Assembly: GCA_009785175.1 (NCBI GenBank)
Contig: WQWV01000001.1
Coordinates: forward strand, 124,963 to 163,447
Source of the DNA: Alphaproteobacteria bacterium
GTDB lineage: Bacteria; Pseudomonadota; Alphaproteobacteria; Rs-D84; CACZYB01
Reading direction: 5' to 3'
DNA length: 38,485 bases
The notes beneath the pieces were generated by a model. It had not been told where the DNA came from, did no database searches, and was given only the letters and a program-made list of their open reading frames with translations. The position numbers and the translations under genes are program-made. Numbering within the stretch: position 1 is the stretch's first letter; every line of letters starts with the position of its first letter. Of the stretch, positions 1 to 8,823 are shown one piece after another.

Positions 1-292
1 ACAAATTCGAAATCATCTCGGCTCGCGCGAACGACACGCTAATCCCTTCGATTTTGAACACGCGCACCATCGAACCGTCAAGGCAGATTATGGTGCTTTT
101 GTCGTTATGCAAATGCTCGAACGGCAAATAATCGCTAAGCTTCGTATCGAACGGCCGCGCCAAAAACCACTTGGATTTCGAGCTTGCAAAGATTGCGGCC
201 AACACGGCAAGCCCGATTATACCGATCAAAAGCAACAGGCTCTCTTGGCTTGCGATTCCTTGCAAAAACACAATGTCTGGATTACGGAGCAA
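1..292 (-). CDS. virB4: VirB4-like T4SS ATPase, N-terminal fragment cut by the window edge
   Basis: Reverse strand reads ...RNPDIVFLQGIASQESLLLLIGIIGLAVLAAIFASSKSKWFLARPFDTKLSDYLPFEHLHNDKSTIICLDGSMVRVFKIEGISVSFARAEM; directly downstream of and overlapping the VirB3-like ORF; probable TTG start at 290-292. Confidence 0.6.
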   Translation of the reverse strand, partial: MLRNPDIVFLQGIASQESLLLLIGIIGLAVLAAIFASSKSKWFLARPFDTKLSDYLPFEHLHNDKSTIICLDGSMVRVFKIEGISVSFARAEMISNL

Positions 293-575
293 ACTTATCC
301 CCCTTTTCCCGGACGGCATTGCGCGTCTTGGCTAAAAAAGAAAGCTTCAAGAATATTATGTTGTCGATATGCGGCTCGGCCTGCGCCGCTATCATCAATA
401 TCAGGTGGATTACGAAAAAGTTCACGACCGGAATCCACATATACGCCCCGGCACCATAAACCAAGAATACAAGCATGGATAGCACGCACAAAACCGCGTT
501 CATGATAAAAAGCCTGAACGGCGCATAAAACAACCGGCTTGGCGCCGCGACCGATTTAAGGATTTCCTCCTTCAA
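282..575 (-). CDS. virB3: VirB3-like type IV secretion protein
   Basis: 97 aa with hydrophobic N-terminal segments and the VirB3-like pattern FxxHLILMIAAQAEPHIDNIIFLK; overlaps the virB4-like start. Confidence 0.7.
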   Translation of the reverse strand: MKEEILKSVAAPSRLFYAPFRLFIMNAVLCVLSMLVFLVYGAGAYMWIPVVNFFVIHLILMIAAQAEPHIDNIIFLKLSFLAKTRNAVREKGDKFAP

Positions 576-668
576 AACTTCCCCCTCTTACGAAGTAAGA
601 GTTTAACATGGGGGTTTTTGAAATGCAATGGGAATTAAGTAGGGAGGCAAAGCACCGAATCTTCGGTA

Positions 669-1676
669 TTACATTCTCAAACCGAAATGCTCTTCCGCCA
701 GTCGCCCGACCAGCCATCCGATTTTCCCGGCTTCCTTTTCGTGCGGCAGCATGTCGTAGTTTCCCTTCGGGTTATGCCGTTTTGCAAATTCCACAAGCTC
801 GTGCGGCATAGTCGTCTTTACCGCAATTTGCATGGCATGGACGATTTCGTGAGTGCTCTTGTCAAACATCTTGTAAAACGAGGCTGTTTCAAGCGCGTCC
901 GTGTTGAAGATAACCTTCCCAGTTCTTGGGCGATACACCACTTGGGGCGGCTCCTCTTTGCTGCCGGGTTTTACCAATTCCCACCCTGGCACGAACTCTA
1001 CCCCCTTGAACTTCTCGCCAACATCGGTCAGTTCGGCAAGGGTATTGACCAGATGGACCGCGAACTCCTTCTTCAAGCCCAAACTCTTCTTTTCCCAAGA
1101 AGCCTCGTTGTATTTCTTCCAGTCTATCTTGTCCCGAAGCCGGCACCACAAGTCATCACCTATTGCCTTAACCGCTTTGTTATCAAAATCGAATTCCTCC
1201 CAGAATAACCTAAGGGCGTGATAGCTTTCCTTTTCTCGGGCCGGAAAACCGAAATATTCGTCAATAGCTTTATTATAACGCGCATCAAGAACCAGATATT
1301 TTTCAAAAATTTTATATGCCTCGGGATACAAATTTTTGAATTGCGCAAAGATATCTTTATAATCTTTGAACAATTTATAGGTTTCGGGTTTTTCCCTCAC
1401 ATCTTCCAACCTTGACGAAGCGTCATAGAAGTGTTCCATACTTTTGAAACTATAATCTTTCCCGTCGATTATAAACTGTCGTTTTAGCCCTTCCTCTTCA
1501 CCTATAAAATTCTCTTTTTCTTTCTCCAACTCCTTCATTTTTTTCCCAAGCGGCTCCCGTTCCGCTTCGACAAACCGTCGGGCCCGCGCCTCGATAGAGT
1601 TAAGCCTTGCCTTCAAATCCCTCCGGTCATAGTCTCGGGAAATAATCTTCTTTTTCGCTTTCTTGAAATCTACCAT
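669..1676 (-). CDS. Uncharacterised protein with coiled-coil-like N-terminus and C-terminal zincin-like motif
   Basis: 335 aa; C-terminus has STHEIVHAMQ (HExxH) followed by MLPHEKEAGK, a possible third-ligand Glu. Confidence 0.7.
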   Translation of the reverse strand: MVDFKKAKKKIISRDYDRRDLKARLNSIEARARRFVEAEREPLGKKMKELEKEKENFIGEEEGLKRQFIIDGKDYSFKSMEHFYDASSRLEDVREKPETYKLFKDYKDIFAQFKNLYPEAYKIFEKYLVLDARYNKAIDEYFGFPAREKESYHALRLFWEEFDFDNKAVKAIGDDLWCRLRDKIDWKKYNEASWEKKSLGLKKEFAVHLVNTLAELTDVGEKFKGVEFVPGWELVKPGSKEEPPQVVYRPRTGKVIFNTDALETASFYKMFDKSTHEIVHAMQIAVKTTMPHELVEFAKRHNPKGNYDMLPHEKEAGKIGWLVGRLAEEHFGLRM

Positions 1677-1679
1677 AGT

Positions 1680-2432
1680 CTACCTGTTGTTGCTAAATAA
1701 TCTTTGAAACCAGCTCTCGGACTTTTTCTCTGCGACTGATGCCGGCGCAGGAATAGGCACCGGCTCGGGCTTCCGATCGGGCACATACCGGGTGTTGCTT
1801 CTATATTTTTTATCAAGAATCACGGTTTTCCCATCAAGAAGAGCTTTATATGCCTCATCCAAATTCACAACATCACTAAGTTTGACCTCCCCAGAATATT
1901 TCTTGCCCGAAAACTTTCCGGCCGAATCAACAAAGTCGCCGCCAATAACGCCGGGCAAGGCCTTCTTGCCATCTTCTATTATTTTATTAAGGTATTCCTT
2001 GACTTTCTTGCCGGCCGGATCAAACGAGATCTGCCCTCTTTTCTCGCCCGGTTTGGGCCAACCTTCGCCAACATAAGGATTTTTTACAAGCACCCCGCCC
2101 TCATAAATCCTTTTGAATTCCTCTTCGGCGAATTTCATCAAATTCGATAGGTTGGTAAGCATCAGATCTCCTGTGCCGACCGTAAAAGATATTGCGCTGC
2201 GCCGATTTCCCGATTCTTCCACAAGACACATGTCCTCGCCCAACTCGCTGCTCCTTGCAAAGGAATATACCAAGCCGCGCGAAGCGCTTGAAAATTTGAT
2301 TACAACGGTCCAACCCTTGTATTCGGCACACCTTGTATCCAGAGCCTCCGGCGCGTCCCCGGCCCATTTTTTCCAACCGTTGCTACTTCCGGTAATAGAG
2401 TATGTTAAGTCCGATGGCGCTAAAACAACCAT
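1680..2432 (-). CDS. Uncharacterised protein
   Basis: 250 aa ORF immediately upstream of 669..1676 on the same strand; no family recognised. Confidence 0.65.
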   Translation of the reverse strand: MVVLAPSDLTYSITGSSNGWKKWAGDAPEALDTRCAEYKGWTVVIKFSSASRGLVYSFARSSELGEDMCLVEESGNRRSAISFTVGTGDLMLTNLSNLMKFAEEEFKRIYEGGVLVKNPYVGEGWPKPGEKRGQISFDPAGKKVKEYLNKIIEDGKKALPGVIGGDFVDSAGKFSGKKYSGEVKLSDVVNLDEAYKALLDGKTVILDKKYRSNTRYVPDRKPEPVPIPAPASVAEKKSESWFQRLFSNNR

Positions 2433-2449
2433 GATTTTCCTACTTATAA

Positions 2450-2857
2450 CTAAATCTCTTCACAGGGTATTCTTTCCCCGGAAACAACCAAAGCAGCTCC
2501 AAACATATCAAGATAGAATAATATATTCCCGTTTTCCGCCGTGCTCCTTCCGGAATCGGAGTTCATTCTATATGCCGACTGCTTATACATTCTTCCCAAA
2601 GCCCCTTCATGCTTATTTACAGGTTCGGGCGCCGTCAAGGTCGAGCTCATAAAAAAGTTTAAGGTTATGCTTTCCCCCTCCTTTTTATCAAGTTGTATCG
2701 CCCGCATATTAACCCCTCCGTTTACCACATACTCCTCTGTGCATTGATAACTCCACTTCGGATCATCCTTCTTAACAAACCAACAAATAGGAAAGATTTT
2801 GAAACAACAAGCCGAAAGTAAAAACGAAACAAAAAACATCATTGCGAAATTTTTCAT
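2450..2857 (-). CDS. Small putative lipoprotein
   Basis: Start trimmed to MKNFAMMFFVSFLLSACCFKIF (lipobox-like LSAC) because the longer ORF runs into a tRNA. Confidence 0.55.
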   Translation of the reverse strand: MKNFAMMFFVSFLLSACCFKIFPICWFVKKDDPKWSYQCTEEYVVNGGVNMRAIQLDKKEGESITLNFFMSSTLTAPEPVNKHEGALGRMYKQSAYRMNSDSGRSTAENGNILFYLDMFGAALVVSGERIPCEEI

Positions 2858-2877
2858 TTTCAAGACCTCCTTCGAAA

Positions 2878-2951
2878 TGGCTGGGGTGCATGGATTCGAA
2901 CCACGATACACAGAACCAGAATCTGTAGTCCTACCGTTAGACGACACCCCA
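2878..2951 (-). tRNA. tRNA-Gln (anticodon CTG), CCA encoded
   Basis: Reverse strand TGGGGTGTCGTCTAACGGTAGGACTACAGATTCTGGTTCTGTGTATCGTGGTTCGAATCCATGCACCCCAGCCA; anticodon stem ACAGA/TCTGT, loop TTCTGGT, T-arm GGTTCGAATCC. Confidence 0.93.
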
Positions 2952-2974
2952 GCGGGCGCCACTATTATAAAAAA

Positions 2975-3243
2975 TCTTTAATATTTTACAAGATAAAAAC
3001 AGCGGTTGTTTACAAATTGTGGATAACTATACCGCAGCCGCCAATCCCAAGCGCGCGCCCTAACAATCCCACATTTCCATAAACAAGTGGACAACTATAA
3101 TAATAATATAAACAATGTTGATATACCAACATCGTCCCGCGGAACACAAGGGGTCGCGCCTTATCCCCCAATTTTATTTCGTGGATATCCCCGCGCATAA
3201 AAACCAATAAACACTTTCAACAACGTAATAGTAATAAAATATT
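2975..3243. other. Candidate chromosomal replication origin (oriC-like region)
   Basis: AT-rich intergenic DNA next to parB-parA-rsmG with a perfect DnaA box TGTGGATAA (3018-3026), near-box TTATCCCCA (3161-3169), degenerate AGTGGACAA and ATAATAATAATATAAAC runs. Confidence 0.5.
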
Positions 3244-4143
3244 TTAGAAGTTATTTATTTTACCAAGGTGCATAACAAGTTTGTCGAGTTCCTCAAGGTT
3301 ATTAAAACGTATGACGATCTCGCCCTTGCCATGCTTGTAGTTTATATTAACCCTGTCCTTGTATTTATTGTTAAGGTTGTCTTCTATGGAAATTATTGCT
3401 GGATCAAGGGTTTTCTCAATCACCCTACCCTTCTTTTTTGCGGCTATCTTTTCCGCCTCATGCGAAGTGGTGCCCCCGGACACGAATTTCCTCGCCATTT
3501 CGATGGAATTGTCTTGTCCGATAAGGGTTCTTGCTGTGGTATAGGGTATTTTACCTTCGTCGACCATTTTCTGAACCTCCACCGGTAAGGAAAGGAGGCG
3601 CAGGATATTAGCGATATACGAACGCGATTTCTTTATCAATCCGCCGATAGTTTCCTGGGTATACCCGAATTCTTTGATAAGACGAGCATAGCTTTGGGCT
3701 TCTTCGATAGGGCTAAGGTTTTCACGCTGAATATTTTCTATAATACCGATTTCAAAGGATTGACGGTCGTCGATGTTTTTTATAATAGTCGGAATTTCGG
3801 CAAGTTTGGCCAATCTCGCCGCGCGCCACCTGCGCTCGCCGGCGATGATTTCATATTTGTCTGCGCCGATTGAGCGCACAAGTATGGGTTGAAGCAATCC
3901 TGTTTCTTTTATCGAGCGGGCAAGATCGGACAGCGCTTGGTCGTCGAAATGCTTTCTAGGCTGACCGGCGCTTGGATATATTTTATTTATATCTATATAA
4001 ACGATTTCGCTGTTTCCCGGCTTTTTCTTGATGTTTTCCACAGGTTTGCTGGAAACAGGAGCTTCAAATACCGGAGCAACCTTAGCGTTGTTTTCGAAAA
4101 AGGCCTTAAGCCCCATGCCGAGTTTTTGGTCTTTAGCTTTCAT
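3244..4143 (-). CDS. parB: Chromosome partitioning protein ParB
   Basis: IDINKIYPSAGQPRKHFDDQALSDLARSIKETGLLQPILVR...YEIIAGERRWRAARLAKL...IGIIENIQRENLSPIEEAQSY. Confidence 0.96.
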   Translation of the reverse strand: MKAKDQKLGMGLKAFFENNAKVAPVFEAPVSSKPVENIKKKPGNSEIVYIDINKIYPSAGQPRKHFDDQALSDLARSIKETGLLQPILVRSIGADKYEIIAGERRWRAARLAKLAEIPTIIKNIDDRQSFEIGIIENIQRENLSPIEEAQSYARLIKEFGYTQETIGGLIKKSRSYIANILRLLSLPVEVQKMVDEGKIPYTTARTLIGQDNSIEMARKFVSGGTTSHEAEKIAAKKKGRVIEKTLDPAIISIEDNLNNKYKDRVNINYKHGKGEIVIRFNNLEELDKLVMHLGKINNF

Positions 4144-4152
4144 TTTATACTC

Positions 4153-4962
4153 CTATGCGGCTGCTGCAAGTTGGGTGTTGGCGCGCTTGTTTTCACGCGT
4201 AATGAATTCTGCGGCAAGCGAAATATAGGATTGGCTTCCGACGCAATTTATATCATAAAGGATCACCGGTTTACCATGCGACGGCGCCTCGCTTATACGC
4301 ACGTTCCTCGGGATCACGGTTTTGAAGACTGCCTCGCCGAAACATTCGCGCACATCATTTTCGACAAGCGAGGAGAGCGAGTTGCGCCTATCCGACATGG
4401 TAAGCACCACGCCCTCTATAACAAGCGCGGGATTAAGGTTTTCCTGCACAAGTTTGATCGTGTTGACAAGGTTGCTTACTCCCTCGAGGGCGAAAAATTC
4501 GCACTGAAGCGGGATAAGCACGGAATCGCTTGCTGCCAACGAGTTTACGGTCAAGAAGCCAAGCGCCGGAGGACAGTCGATGAAGATATAATCATACTTC
4601 GCGAATATATGTCCATCAAGGATTTTCTTAAGTTGGAAGTTTTTGCCATCTGTTTGGGCAAGTTCGACTTCGGCCGCCGAAAGGTTTATCGATGCGGGTA
4701 TGACGTCGAGGTTTTCTATTTTTGTCGCCTGTATGCACTCGCCGGCGACACTCTGGTCGAAAAGTAAAGTATAGATGTCTGTCGTGCGGTTGGTATGAAG
4801 GACGCCGACGCCGGTGCTTGCGTTCCCCTGGGGATCAAAGTCGATGATAAGGATTTTTTTGCCTATTGCGGCCAATGCGGTCGCAAGATTTATGGCGGTT
4901 GTGGTCTTTCCTACTCCGCCCTTTTGGTTTGTGATGGAAATGATTTTTGTTTTAAGATTCAT
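4153..4962 (-). CDS. parA: Chromosome partitioning ATPase ParA
   Basis: ISITNQKGGVGKTTTAINLATALA deviant Walker A; start trimmed to MNLKTKIISITNQKGG. Confidence 0.96.
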   Translation of the reverse strand: MNLKTKIISITNQKGGVGKTTTAINLATALAAIGKKILIIDFDPQGNASTGVGVLHTNRTTDIYTLLFDQSVAGECIQATKIENLDVIPASINLSAAEVELAQTDGKNFQLKKILDGHIFAKYDYIFIDCPPALGFLTVNSLAASDSVLIPLQCEFFALEGVSNLVNTIKLVQENLNPALVIEGVVLTMSDRRNSLSSLVENDVRECFGEAVFKTVIPRNVRISEAPSHGKPVILYDINCVGSQSYISLAAEFITRENKRANTQLAAAA

Positions 4963-5029
4963 TTTTCCGGCTCCTTTTAATATTATATTACCTTTTTCAA
5001 GGAATCTTTGCAAGCCCTATTTTACAAAG

Positions 5030-5038
5030 TTATCCACA
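5030..5038 (+). promoter_or_regulatory. Perfect DnaA box TTATCCACA
   Basis: Exact consensus in the parA-rsmG intergenic region. Confidence 0.6.
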
Positions 5039-5045
5039 GAACTTT

Positions 5046-5061
5046 TGTTTCGCGCGAAACA
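5046..5061. promoter_or_regulatory. parS-like palindrome TGTTTCGCGCGAAACA
   Basis: Perfect 16-bp palindrome matching parS TGTTTCACGTGAAACA except for the two central-flanking bases. Confidence 0.65.
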
Positions 5062-5103
5062 TTTCGGGAATTTGTGTGGTAAAAACGCTCAGGCGTATCC
5101 ATT

Positions 5104-5649
5104 TTATCCACGCCGCCTCACGTTGTATATATATAATATGGTCGCGCCGTCGTTGGTCAATGTTTCGTGGTCGAAGTCGTGCGTGCGCTTCGCTTCTTTA
5201 ATTTCCGCCCCCACTTCTTGTCCTTTAAGAAGGTAATATTCTGTTTCCGGTGTCGCGATGTTTTGTGTAAGGCGTAGGGTTTCTGCCACGCTGGCAAACG
5301 CGCGCGAGGTTATGGTTTCGGCATTAAAGCCCTCTAAATCCTCGATCCGCGAGTTTATAATTTCCAGTTCGTCAAGCCCAAGCTCTCGTTTTGCTGTTTC
5401 AAGGAAGGCGCATTTTCGCCCATCGGACTCCACAAGATGTTTCACGTGAATCTTTTCCATCGCCAATATCAGTCCCGGAAATCCCCCTCCGCTGCCTATG
5501 TCGGTGATTGATTTTTTGTTTTTAAGATATGGAAGAATGGCAAGCGAGTTTTTAATGTGTCGCCCGATAATGTCTTCGCCGCGCGCCACAAGGTTTATTT
5601 TGGTGTTCCATTTTTCGAACAGTTCTATGAATTTTTTATACTTTTCCAT
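5104..5649 (-). CDS. rsmG: 16S rRNA (guanine527-N7)-methyltransferase RsmG/GidB
   Basis: WNTKINLVARGEDIIGRHIKNSLAILPYL...ITDIGSGGGFPGLILAM; next to parA; start taken at MEKYKKF. Confidence 0.93.
   Translation of the reverse strand: MEKYKKFIELFEKWNTKINLVARGEDIIGRHIKNSLAILPYLKNKKSITDIGSGGGFPGLILAMEKIHVKHLVESDGRKCAFLETAKRELGLDELEIINSRIEDLEGFNAETITSRAFASVAETLRLTQNIATPETEYYLLKGQEVGAEIKEAKRTHDFDHETLTNDGATILYIYNVRRRG
5438..5453. promoter_or_regulatory. parS-like site TGTTTCACGTGAATCT inside rsmG
   Basis: First 13 bases identical to consensus parS. Confidence 0.65.
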
Positions 5650-5686
5650 CTCTTGCCTTTTTCGAACTCTTATATATAATAAACAC

Positions 5687-7384
5687 ATGCGCAAATTTTT
5701 CAATAGCGAAGTTTTCCAAGTCGGCCTTCTTTTGGTTTCTTTCTTTTTGGGCGTTTTTTATGCTATGGTCCCCGATCGTCAAATAATTCTAAACGAATCC
5801 TCGCGTAGTTTGCTGTCGACCGCCGCCGAGTTCGATGGCGATATTTATATGAAACGCTATCTTTATAATATAGATGGTCTGATTTTTGACTCCCTCCCGC
5901 CTTTCGATCGTTTTATTAATGTTGCATACGTCGAAGATGCGGCGAAAGCAACCGGGCTTGCAAAACACGAATTCGCGAATCATCCGGAAATTTTGATATA
6001 TCTTTTTTATATTGTCTCGCACCAATTTCAAATTGGTGATTTTCAAATCGAACCTTTTGATTTTAAAAAATTCAAAGGTGCTGACGCGTGGTTTTCGCGC
6101 GCTCTGCGTTCGATAATCCTAGCGTCGCAGGACAAGGTTGCACAGGCCTTCTCCGTTCTTGATTTTATGCCGCCCGAGCCGTTCGTAAGCGCCAACATCC
6201 AACAACGTTTCATAATCTCGCTTTTGGCAGACGATAAGAAAGCGCAGGAAAAATACGCGGCCCTACTTGAAAAAGAAGGAGCCGACTTCCTTTCGTTAAA
6301 GCTCCTTGTCGATTTCCACCTTAGAAACGATAACGCCGAGAAGGCAAAAGACCTCGTCGCCTCCCGCTTCGAGCAGAATAAAAACACCTTCGTCTACCTC
6401 TCGTTCAAAAACGCGATAGACAACGGCACATATAAACCGGGGGACAAAATGACGCCCAAGCGGGCCCTGGCGCTCCTTATATACACCTACACATTCGCGG
6501 CCTATGCCCCGAATCGCGAAGATGGCGAGCTATATGCCGTGCTTATGAACCAGGTCTTGGCGCTTGATCCCTCGTTCGATTTCGCGCGAATTGGCCTGAT
6601 CGGAGCATATTCCTCGCTTGGCGACCGACAAGGGGTTGAAAAAACACTGGCCGAGCTTGATAGCTCAAGCTTCCTTTATTCCTTCGCGATCCTTCAAAAT
6701 GCCAAATTCCTCGCCTCCCGCGGTCAGCATAGGAAAGCGGCAAGAGCCCTAACAAACCTACCCAAAGACGATTTCGGCGTCGGCAATGCCGAGATAATGC
6801 TTGGCGACATAGCGCTCGAGCGCAACAATTTTACCGCCGCCCGCCGCCATTATGAATCCGCCGTCGATAAAACTGTCGGAATTTTCAAGGCCGACGCGAT
6901 GTATAAGCTTATGTCCCTAGACGAGTTCGAAAACCGTCAGCGCGAGGATAGGCTTGCAACCCTTGAAAAAATCCTCGAGCTTGATCCGCAAAACCGCACA
7001 TATATGGCCGAATATGCCATAGAGTTGGCCACCACCGGCGAAAGGAAAGACCAGGATAGGGCGCTTCTTCTGGCTTCTCGCCTCTTGACGCATAGTCCTG
7101 GCTCGTCGCACGCGTTATATACCATGGGTTATATAATGAGGGTGCGCGGGGATTTAGAAGAAGCCGAGGGCTTTCTTAAGCTAGCCTATTCCCGCGAGCC
7201 GGAAAATTGGGTGATCCAAGACCTTCTGGCCGAAACTTTCGCGCTTCAAGGCAGGATCGAGGCGGCCATAACGCTTTGGACCGCGACGCTTAATAACCCC
7301 GATCCCTCGCTTCCTTTGCATAAAAGGCAGGAGATAAGACAAAACATCATGCACGCCACCCGTCATACTTCGCCCATAGATTAA
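5687..7384 (+). CDS. Membrane-anchored TPR-repeat protein
   Basis: N-terminal TM MRKFFNSEVFQVGLLLVSFFLGVFYAM; repeated TPR-like segments such as GSSHALYTMGYIMRVRGDLEEAEGFLKLAYSREPENW; longer ORF start trimmed. Confidence 0.75.
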   Translation: MRKFFNSEVFQVGLLLVSFFLGVFYAMVPDRQIILNESSRSLLSTAAEFDGDIYMKRYLYNIDGLIFDSLPPFDRFINVAYVEDAAKATGLAKHEFANHPEILIYLFYIVSHQFQIGDFQIEPFDFKKFKGADAWFSRALRSIILASQDKVAQAFSVLDFMPPEPFVSANIQQRFIISLLADDKKAQEKYAALLEKEGADFLSLKLLVDFHLRNDNAEKAKDLVASRFEQNKNTFVYLSFKNAIDNGTYKPGDKMTPKRALALLIYTYTFAAYAPNREDGELYAVLMNQVLALDPSFDFARIGLIGAYSSLGDRQGVEKTLAELDSSSFLYSFAILQNAKFLASRGQHRKAARALTNLPKDDFGVGNAEIMLGDIALERNNFTAARRHYESAVDKTVGIFKADAMYKLMSLDEFENRQREDRLATLEKILELDPQNRTYMAEYAIELATTGERKDQDRALLLASRLLTHSPGSSHALYTMGYIMRVRGDLEEAEGFLKLAYSREPENWVIQDLLAETFALQGRIEAAITLWTATLNNPDPSLPLHKRQEIRQNIMHATRHTSPID

Positions 7385-7396
7385 AGGATAAAAAAG

Positions 7397-8251
7397 ATGC
7401 AAAACCCGAAATTGTGCGTCTGCGGAAGTCATAGATATACCGACATAGACCAGCTTGCCTGCGCCGTTGCTTATGCCGAGCTATATGATTGCGCCACTTT
7501 TTTACCGGGCCCGTTCAACGCCACTATCCCGGATAGCGTCCGCAAATGGGATTTTATTATATCGACTACCCCCCCCCATGGGGCCGAGGAATTCGTGCTT
7601 GTTGATTACAGCTATCCCGAGGTCATTCCGCCCGAAATCCCGCTTGATAAGATAACCAAAGTCTATGACCACCACACCGAATTCGAGGAGTATTGGGGCC
7701 CCCGCGGGCAAATCGAATTCATAGGCGCCTGCGCGACCATGATTTACGAACTATATGAACAGGGCGGCAAAATTCCCCCCCCCACGATAGCAAACCTCCT
7801 CGCCACCGCGATTTTCGCGCAAACGCTTAATTTCAAGTGTTCCATTGCGACCGATCGCGACCGCCGGGCGTTTGAAAAGTTGCGAAAGTTCACGTCCCTA
7901 CCGCCGGATTGGGTAAAAATGTATTATACCGAGGTCGAGGCGGACGTCATGGCCGACCCGAACGGAGCGATTAAAAACGACATGAAGACATTCGAGGCCG
8001 GCGCAACCCAAATCGGCCAGCTTGAGTTATACAACGCCAAATCCGTGCTTAATAAGATTGAGCCGTTCGAAAACGGTTTCGTAATATTGGTCGACATAGG
8101 GGAGGGCGTCGATTACCTTTTAACTTCGAACCCCCGTTGGCAAAAACGTTTAAGCAATGAGTTGGGCGCAAAATTTACCGGTAGTATTGGCATTACGGAT
8201 AAACTATACCTTAGAAAAGAAATCATAAAAATCATGGATATCAAAAGATAA
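7397..8251 (+). CDS. DHH/DHHA2 phosphoesterase, divergent relative of Mn-dependent inorganic pyrophosphatase
   Basis: HRYTDID, KVYDHHTEFEEYWG, GACATMIYELYEQGGK, C-terminal KNDMKTFEAGATQIGQLEL; aligns by eye with the PpaC-like ORF 32663..33577. Confidence 0.8.
   Translation: MQNPKLCVCGSHRYTDIDQLACAVAYAELYDCATFLPGPFNATIPDSVRKWDFIISTTPPHGAEEFVLVDYSYPEVIPPEIPLDKITKVYDHHTEFEEYWGPRGQIEFIGACATMIYELYEQGGKIPPPTIANLLATAIFAQTLNFKCSIATDRDRRAFEKLRKFTSLPPDWVKMYYTEVEADVMADPNGAIKNDMKTFEAGATQIGQLELYNAKSVLNKIEPFENGFVILVDIGEGVDYLLTSNPRWQKRLSNELGAKFTGSIGITDKLYLRKEIIKIMDIKR
7569..7577 (+). repeat. C9 mononucleotide tract inside CDS 7397..8251
   Basis: actaCCCCCCCCCatgggg, encodes TTPPHG. Confidence 0.97.
7775..7783 (+). 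repeat. C9 mononucleotide tract inside CDS 7397..8251 (second tract)
   Basis: aaattCCCCCCCCCacgata, encodes KIPPPTI. Confidence 0.97.
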
Positions 8252-8267
8252 TTTTCACCCTCCACCC

Positions 8268-8293
8268 GTCATCCCGGGCTCGACCCGGGATCC
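8268..8293. repeat. Palindromic intergenic repeat GTCATCCCGGGCTCGACCCGGGATCC
   Basis: Related to 38265-38290 and a degenerate copy at 24097-24121. Confidence 0.75.
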
Positions 8294-8346
8294 GCTCGAA
8301 TAAAATAAATATTGCGTTTAAGCCGGGATTAATATATAGTTTTAAT

Positions 8347-8823
8347 ATGATGAAAAACCTAAAAGTGGTAAATCTAGCCGATTATCCCCAATATATCGAG
8401 GAGGTTTCAACCCTTGTTTGGAAAGAATGGAACGAACAGAACGGCATACCCCTTTCGGAAATAATCTATCGCACCAAGAATTGCATTCGCAAAGACCGGG
8501 CGGCGCAGACTTGGATTTTGCTTGACGGCGACACCCTTGTCGGCACAACTTCGATTTGGAATAATGATTTGAATGGACGACAGGATTTGACGCCCTGGAT
8601 AGCCTGTCTTTACATAAAACCCGAATACCGCCGCACCAAGCTTGTGTGGAAGCACATGACAGATTTGCAAACGACAATAATGTCCGCTATCAAAAAACTT
8701 GGATACGACAAGGCCTATTGCATAACCGATCACATCGGCCTTTATGAGAAACTAGGTTGGGAATTCCTTGAAATGGCTCCGCTCAAAGGCAAGACCACAC
8801 GCGTCTACGAATTTTCCATATAA
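8347..8823 (+). CDS. GNAT-family N-acetyltransferase
   Basis: ACLYIKPEYRRTKLVWKHMTDLQ...GLYEKLGWEFLE. Confidence 0.8.
   Translation: MMKNLKVVNLADYPQYIEEVSTLVWKEWNEQNGIPLSEIIYRTKNCIRKDRAAQTWILLDGDTLVGTTSIWNNDLNGRQDLTPWIACLYIKPEYRRTKLVWKHMTDLQTTIMSAIKKLGYDKAYCITDHIGLYEKLGWEFLEMAPLKGKTTRVYEFSI

Noticed and set aside
107-505. ORFs 107..505 and 184..459 on the + strand
   Set aside because: They are antisense to the convincing VirB3/VirB4-like reading frames and have no recognisable features.
2858-2962. N-terminal extension of ORF 2450..2962 (MAPAGVSSNGRTTDSGSVYRGSNPCTP...)
   Set aside because: It is translation of the reverse-strand tRNA-Gln; the protein more likely starts at MKNFAMMFFVSF (2857).
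3889-4767. 292-aa + strand ORF 3889..4767
   Set aside because: Antisense to parA/parB, which are unambiguous.
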